DNA of 64,000 nt. Source: Streptomyces sp. RFCAC02 (GTDB lineage Bacteria > Actinomycetota > Actinomycetes > Streptomycetales > Streptomycetaceae). Both the position numbers and the translations under genes were made by a program. Position 1 is the first letter of the stretch. Every line of letters begins with the position of its first letter. Location of the stretch: the NCBI RefSeq assembly GCF_004193175.1, contig NZ_SAUH01000001.1, positions 4,497,501-4,561,500 of the forward strand, given 5' to 3'. The notes under the pieces are model-generated. The model saw only the letters and a program-made list of their open reading frames with translations, was not told the DNA's origin and did not search any database. Positions 59,610-64,000 of the stretch are shown piece by piece.

Positions 59610-60818
59610 TCAGGGGCTGACCAGATCGTAAGCCTGACGCGCGATCTCCAGTTCCTCGTCCGTGGGCACCACGGCCACGGCGACCGCAGCGTACTCGGGA
59701 GAGATGAACCGCGGGCCTCGATCCGGTGCCGTGTTGCGGTCGGGGTCCACCACGAGGCCCAACCCGCCGAGACCCGCCAGCACGGCGGCCCGTACGACGG
59801 GGGAGTTCTCGCCCACCCCGGCCGTGAACGCCACCGCGTCCACCCGGCCCAGGACGGCCGTGTACGCGCCGACGTACTTCTTCAGCCGGTGCGTGTAGAC
59901 GTCCAGCGCGAGCCGCGCCGCGCCGTCCCCGGCCGCCGCGCGGCGGGTGACCTCGCGCATGTCGTTGTCGCCGCACAGGCCGAGGAGGCCCGAGCGCTTG
60001 TTCAGCAGCGTGTCGATCGCGTCCAGCGACATGCCGGCGTTGCGCGCCAGGTGCAGCACCACCGCAGGATCGATGTCGCCCGACCGCGTGCCCATGACCA
60101 GGCCCTCCAGCGGTGTGAGCCCCATGGACGTCTCCACGCACACGCCGCCCGCCACCGCCGACGCGGACGCGCCGTTCCCGAGGTGCAGGACGATGACGTT
60201 GACGTCCTCGGGGGCACGGCCCAGCAACTCGGCCGTACGGCGCGACACGTAGGCGTGGGACGTGCCGTGGAAGCCGTAGCGGCGGATCCTGTGCTCGTCG
60301 GCCGTCGCCGTGTCGATGGCGTACCGGGCGGCGTACTCCGGCATCGTCGTGTGGAACGCCGTGTCGAACACCGCCACCTGCGGCACGCCGGGCGCCAGCG
60401 CGGTGGCCGTCCTGATGCCGTCGAGGTTCCCCGGGTTGTGCAGCGGCGCCAGCGGCACCAGGGACTCGATCTCGGCGACCGCCGCGTCGTCCAGGACGAC
60501 GGGACCGCTGAACCGTTCACCCCCGTGCACGACCCGGTGGCCCACGGCCGCGAGGTCCGGCGCGTCGAACCCCGTGCCGTCCGCCGCCAGCTCGTCCGCC
60601 ACCGCCCGCAGCGCCGCCGCCACGTCGGGGAAGGGACCCGGGCGCTCGCGCTCCCGCCCGCCGGCGGGGGTGTGCGCAAGGCGCGCCGAGTCCTCGCCGA
60701 TCCGCTCCACCAGGCCGGTCGCCACGCGCGAGGCGTCCGCCATGTCGAGGAGCTGGTACTTCACCGACGACGACCCCGTGTTGAGGACGAGGACCCGTGT
60801 CCGTCCCGTGCCGCTCAT
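59610..60818 (-). CDS. ackA: Acetate kinase
   Basis: 402 residues. VLVLNTGSSSVKYQLLDM at the start, RYGFHGTSHAYVS and GNGASASAVAGGVCVETSMG are the ASKHA-fold acetate kinase motifs. It forms acetyl phosphate and ADP from acetate and ATP, or the reverse. Its ATG overlaps the pta stop (ATGA), so the two are one operon. Confidence 0.96.
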   Translation of the reverse strand: MSGTGRTRVLVLNTGSSSVKYQLLDMADASRVATGLVERIGEDSARLAHTPAGGRERERPGPFPDVAAALRAVADELAADGTGFDAPDLAAVGHRVVHGGERFSGPVVLDDAAVAEIESLVPLAPLHNPGNLDGIRTATALAPGVPQVAVFDTAFHTTMPEYAARYAIDTATADEHRIRRYGFHGTSHAYVSRRTAELLGRAPEDVNVIVLHLGNGASASAVAGGVCVETSMGLTPLEGLVMGTRSGDIDPAVVLHLARNAGMSLDAIDTLLNKRSGLLGLCGDNDMREVTRRAAAGDGAARLALDVYTHRLKKYVGAYTAVLGRVDAVAFTAGVGENSPVVRAAVLAGLGGLGLVVDPDRNTAPDRGPRFISPEYAAVAVAVVPTDEELEIARQAYDLVSP

Positions 60819-62959
60819 GTCCCGCTCTCCTCGTCGCGCCGCTGGTCGTGCTGCTGCTGGGCCTGGACGGCCGTGATGGCGACCGTGTTCACGATGTCCT
60901 GGACGAGCGCGCCCCGCGACAGGTCGTTCACCGGCTTGCGCAGCCCCTGCAGGACGGGGCCGACCGCCACCGCGCCCGCCGAGCGCTGGACCGCCTTGTA
61001 CGTGTTGTTGCCGGTGTTCAGGTCGGGGAAGACCAGCACCGTGGCCTGGCCCGCCACCGACGACCCGGGCAGCTTCGCCGCCGCCACCGTCGGCTCCACC
61101 GCGGCGTCGTACTGGATCGGACCCTCGACCCGCAGATCGGGCCGCGCCCGCCGCACCAGCTCCGTCGCCTCGCGCACCTTGTCGACGTCGGCGCCGCTGC
61201 CCGACGTCCCCGTCGAGTACGACAGCATCGCGATCCGCGGCTCGACACCGAACCGCGCCGCCGTCACCGCCGACTGGATCGCGATGTCGGCGAGCTGCGC
61301 CGCGTCCGGGTCCGGGTTCACGGCGCAGTCGCCGTAGACGAGCACCTGGTCGGCCAGACACATGAAGAAGACCGACGACACGATCGACGCGTCCGGCTTC
61401 GTCCTGATCACCTCGAACGCCGGGCGGATCGTCGCCGCCGTCGAGTGCGCGGCGCCCGACACCATGCCGTCCACCAGGCCCTCGCGGACCATGAACGTGC
61501 CGAAGTACGACACGTCCGCGACCACGTCCCACGCCAGCTCGGGCGTCACGCCCCGATGCGCGCGCAGGTCCGCGTACAGCTCGGCGAATCGTTCCCGCAG
61601 CGGGGAGGTGCGCGGGTCGACGACGCGGGCCGACGGCGCGGCGTCGTCCCCCGGCAGCTCGTCGGGGCCGAGGAACCGCAGGTCGAGGCCCAGGTCGGCG
61701 GCATGCTTGCGGATGCGCGTCTCGTCGCCGAGCAGCGTCAGATCGCAGATGGTGCGCCGCAGGATCACCTCGGCGGCCCGCAGCACGCGCTCCTCGTCGC
61801 CCTCCGGCAGCACCACATGGCGCCGGTCGGCGCGCGCCCGCTCGATGAGCCCGTGCTCGAACATCATCGGCGTCATGCGGCCGCTGCGCGCCACCGCCAG
61901 GCGCTCGCCCAGCGCCGCCGTCGCCACCCGCGACTCGAAGAGACCGAGCGCGATCTCCGCCTTCCGCGGGGTCGCCGCCGTCAGCTTGCCCTCAAGGCCC
62001 GACAGCGCCGCCGCCGTCGGGAACGAGCCGTCCGCCACCAGCAGCACCGGCGTGCCCGGCGCGAGGCGGTGCGCGAGGGCCATCGTGCGGTCGGACGGGC
62101 GCTGGTCCAGCGTGAGCAGGACACCGGCGACCGGCGGCGAGCCCGCGCTGTGGGCGGCGAGCGCGCCGACGACCAGGTCCTCCCGGTCGCCCGGCATGAT
62201 CACCATGCAGCCCTCGGTCAGCGCGTCGAGGAACGTCGGCAGCGTCGCGCCGCCGAAGACGAACCCGCGCACGTCCCGCGCGAGGCCCGTCGCGTCCCCG
62301 AGCAGCACCCGCGCGCCGATGGCGTCCGCGACCTGCGCCACCGTGGGCGCCGCCAGCGCGGCGTCCTCGGGCAGGACCCACACCGGCACGGGCAGGTGGC
62401 CCGCCAGCTCGCGGAGGGCGGGCGCCGCCTCCGCCTCGGCGACACGGTTGGCGATCATGGCGACCACGTCGCACCCCAGGGAGGCGAGGGCGTGGTGGGC
62501 GTTGCGGACCTCGGCGGCCACCGACGCGCCGCTCTGCCCGGGACCGGCGACGACCGCGAGGACGGGGGCGCCGAACTCGTTCGCCAGCCGCGCGTTCAGG
62601 GCCAGCTCGGCGGGGAGCTGGGTGTCGGCGTAGTCCGTCCCGAGGACGAGGACCACCTCGAAGGCGCGGGCCACCTCGTGGAACCGTTCGACCAGCCGCC
62701 CGACCAGCTCGTCCGTCCCGCGCTCGGCCTGGAGCACCGCCGCCTCGGCGTACGACATGCCGCGCGCGGCGGCCGGCTCCTGCGCCAGCCGGTAGCGGCC
62801 CCGCAGCAGGTCGAACACCCCGTCGGGGCCGTCGTGCGCCAGTGGCCGGAACACGCCGACCCGATCCACGCGCCGGGTCAGGAGCTCCATCACCCCGAGG
62901 TCGACCACCTGCCGGCCGTCGCCCCGGCCTATCCCGGTCACATACACGCTGCGCGTCAC
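60815..62959 (-). CDS. pta: Phosphate acetyltransferase (long form)
   Basis: 714 residues. An N-terminal BioD-like domain (RSVYVTGIGRGDGRQVVDLG) and a DRTGG-type regulatory part precede the catalytic PTA domain from about residue 390. That domain contains VLPEGDEERVLRAAEV and MLSYSTGTSGSGADVDKVRE. It converts acetyl-CoA and phosphate to acetyl phosphate, which ackA uses. The start is GTG with GGAAGGGGA upstream. It is divergent from pfkA with about 205 bp between. Confidence 0.95.
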   Translation of the reverse strand: MTRSVYVTGIGRGDGRQVVDLGVMELLTRRVDRVGVFRPLAHDGPDGVFDLLRGRYRLAQEPAAARGMSYAEAAVLQAERGTDELVGRLVERFHEVARAFEVVLVLGTDYADTQLPAELALNARLANEFGAPVLAVVAGPGQSGASVAAEVRNAHHALASLGCDVVAMIANRVAEAEAAPALRELAGHLPVPVWVLPEDAALAAPTVAQVADAIGARVLLGDATGLARDVRGFVFGGATLPTFLDALTEGCMVIMPGDREDLVVGALAAHSAGSPPVAGVLLTLDQRPSDRTMALAHRLAPGTPVLLVADGSFPTAAALSGLEGKLTAATPRKAEIALGLFESRVATAALGERLAVARSGRMTPMMFEHGLIERARADRRHVVLPEGDEERVLRAAEVILRRTICDLTLLGDETRIRKHAADLGLDLRFLGPDELPGDDAAPSARVVDPRTSPLRERFAELYADLRAHRGVTPELAWDVVADVSYFGTFMVREGLVDGMVSGAAHSTAATIRPAFEVIRTKPDASIVSSVFFMCLADQVLVYGDCAVNPDPDAAQLADIAIQSAVTAARFGVEPRIAMLSYSTGTSGSGADVDKVREATELVRRARPDLRVEGPIQYDAAVEPTVAAAKLPGSSVAGQATVLVFPDLNTGNNTYKAVQRSAGAVAVGPVLQGLRKPVNDLSRGALVQDIVNTVAITAVQAQQQHDQRRDEESGT

Positions 62960-63164
62960 AGTCCCCTTCCCGTTCGCTTCAAGGCCCGCTCGTGGCAAGC
63001 TCGCCCTTGGGTGCGGCGGGCAGTCTCTCCGACCGTACCCGCGCGCGGGCGGTGAGCGCGCGGCGGGCGGGGAAGCGCCGTGACCACGCCCCCGGCGCGC
63101 GTGAAACAATTCCGCTGCCCCGATGGCGCGGCACCCAGTCCCTAGCGAGCAGGAGAGCACCACC

Positions 63165-64000
63165 ATGCGAATCGGAGTTCTCACCGCAGGCGGTGACTGC
63201 CCGGGTCTCAACGCCGTGATCCGGTCGGTCGTCCACCGCGCCGTGGTGGACCGTGGCGATTCCGTCATCGGCTTCGAGGACGGCTTCAAGGGCCTCCTGG
63301 AGGGCCGTTACCGCGAACTCGACATCAACGAGGTCAGCGGCATCCTGGCCCGGGGCGGCACGATCCTCGGCTCCAGCCGCCTGGAGCGCGCACGGCTGGC
63401 CGAGGCGTGCGACAACGCGGAGGCGTTCCGCCGCAAGCTCAGCCTCGACGCGCTGATCCCGATCGGCGGCGAGGGCACGCTGACCGCCTCCCGCATGCTG
63501 TCCGACGCCGGCATCCCCGTCGTCGGGGTGCCCAAGACCATCGACAACGACATCTCCGCCACCGATCGCACGTTCGGCTTCGACACGGCCGTGGGGGTCG
63601 CGACCGAGGCCATCGACCGGCTGAAGACCACCGCCGAGTCGCACCAGCGGGTGATGGTCGTCGAGGTCATGGGGCGGCACGCCGGGTGGATCGCGCTGGA
63701 GGCCGGGATGGCGGGCGGTGCGCACGGCATCTGCGTGCCGGAGCGGCCGTTCCAGGTGGACGACCTGTGCAAGATGATCGAGGAGCGCTTCGCGCGCGGG
63801 AAGAAGTTCGCGGTCATCTGCGTCGCCGAGGGCGCCCGGCCGGCCGAGGGGTCCATGCCGTACGAGCGGGGTGAGATCGACGCGTACGGGCACGAGCGGT
63901 TCACCGGCATCGGGACGCGGCTCGCGGCCGAGCTCGAGCACCGGCTCGGCAAGGAGGCGCGGCCCGTCATCCTGGGGCACGTCCAGCGCGGCGGCACGCC
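63165..64000 (+). CDS. pfkA: 6-phosphofructokinase (partial, runs off the right edge)
   Basis: The first ~278 codons are present. MRIGVLTAGGDCPGLNAVIR opens it; IPIGGEGTLTA and PKTIDNDISATD are the phosphoryl-donor and catalytic segments. GGEGT, not GGDDT, indicates ATP as donor, whereas Lys before TIDND is the residue of PPi enzymes. This mixed signature is known for actinomycete group-III ATP-PFK. The ATG has AGGAGAG upstream. It completes the pyk-ackA-pta-pfkA block. Confidence 0.93.
   Translation, partial: MRIGVLTAGGDCPGLNAVIRSVVHRAVVDRGDSVIGFEDGFKGLLEGRYRELDINEVSGILARGGTILGSSRLERARLAEACDNAEAFRRKLSLDALIPIGGEGTLTASRMLSDAGIPVVGVPKTIDNDISATDRTFGFDTAVGVATEAIDRLKTTAESHQRVMVVEVMGRHAGWIALEAGMAGGAHGICVPERPFQVDDLCKMIEERFARGKKFAVICVAEGARPAEGSMPYERGEIDAYGHERFTGIGTRLAAELEHRLGKEARPVILGHVQRGGT

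Overview
This is about 64 kb of very GC-rich chromosome from a filamentous actinomycete, almost certainly Streptomyces or a close relative. The evidence is the adjacent polarity/cytoskeleton genes filP and scy, the cslA-glxA-cslZ tip-glycan locus, a Streptomyces-type gas-vesicle operon (gvpOAFGYZJLSK), isobutyryl-CoA mutase, frequent GTG starts and several leaderless promoters. Most of the window is core chromosome. No rRNA, tRNA, CRISPR array, prophage or full insertion sequence was seen.

Layout. 1-7.5 kb: end of a luciferase-like oxidoreductase, a small zinc-knuckle-like protein, an ABC-2 exporter pair, then filP and scy (scy carries an apparent 1-nt frameshift). 7.6-10.4 kb: methylmalonyl-CoA epimerase, thiolase and meaB. 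10.4-12.6 kb: a TetM/OtrA-like ribosomal protection GTPase behind a leader with a small upstream ORF. 12.7-17.4 kb: comEA and a comEC with an extraordinary repeat-rich N-terminal extension. 17.4-25.7 kb: a TPR protein, two FMN-binding split-barrel proteins, holA, rpsT, lepA and an acyl-CoA ligase. 25.7-29.9 kb: an iron-siderophore ABC importer with two iron boxes. 30-36 kb: hemW, a DUF3097 protein, an MBL hydrolase, and CIRCE-hrcA-dnaJ-rsmE. 36-39 kb: an NSS transporter with a 37-residue partner, a MarR regulator, a MITE-like element and a DUF3817 protein. 39-45.8 kb: cslA, glxA, cslZ (frameshifted) and a murJ homologue. 45.8-49.6 kb: MarR, DUF3817, icmA and a thioredoxin-TPR protein. 50-52.7 kb: a DUF6230/DUF6114/acidic-protein module. 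52.8-57.9 kb: gas-vesicle operon, convergent on that module. 58-64 kb: pyk, ackA, pta and the start of pfkA.

How the genes fit together. The epimerase, thiolase, MeaB and IcmA belong to coenzyme-B12-dependent acyl-CoA metabolism (isobutyryl/n-butyryl and methylmalonyl-CoA), feeding precursors and central carbon. The Pyk-AckA-Pta-PfkA group handles glycolysis and acetate. FilP/Scy and CslA/GlxA/CslZ all act at the growing hyphal tip. HrcA/CIRCE controls the dnaJ operon, and iron boxes mark the siderophore importer for DmdR/IdeR-type control.

From memory of S. coelicolor, the left end and right end (SCO5396-5400-like and SCO5413-5426-like) are neighbours there. The middle (lepA/hrcA, SCO2553-2567-like, and cslA, SCO2836-like) and the gas-vesicle operon lie elsewhere. 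The window therefore shows a large rearrangement, or less likely a misassembly. Two single-base frameshifts in otherwise intact conserved genes (scy, cslZ) lie next to G runs and may be sequence errors.
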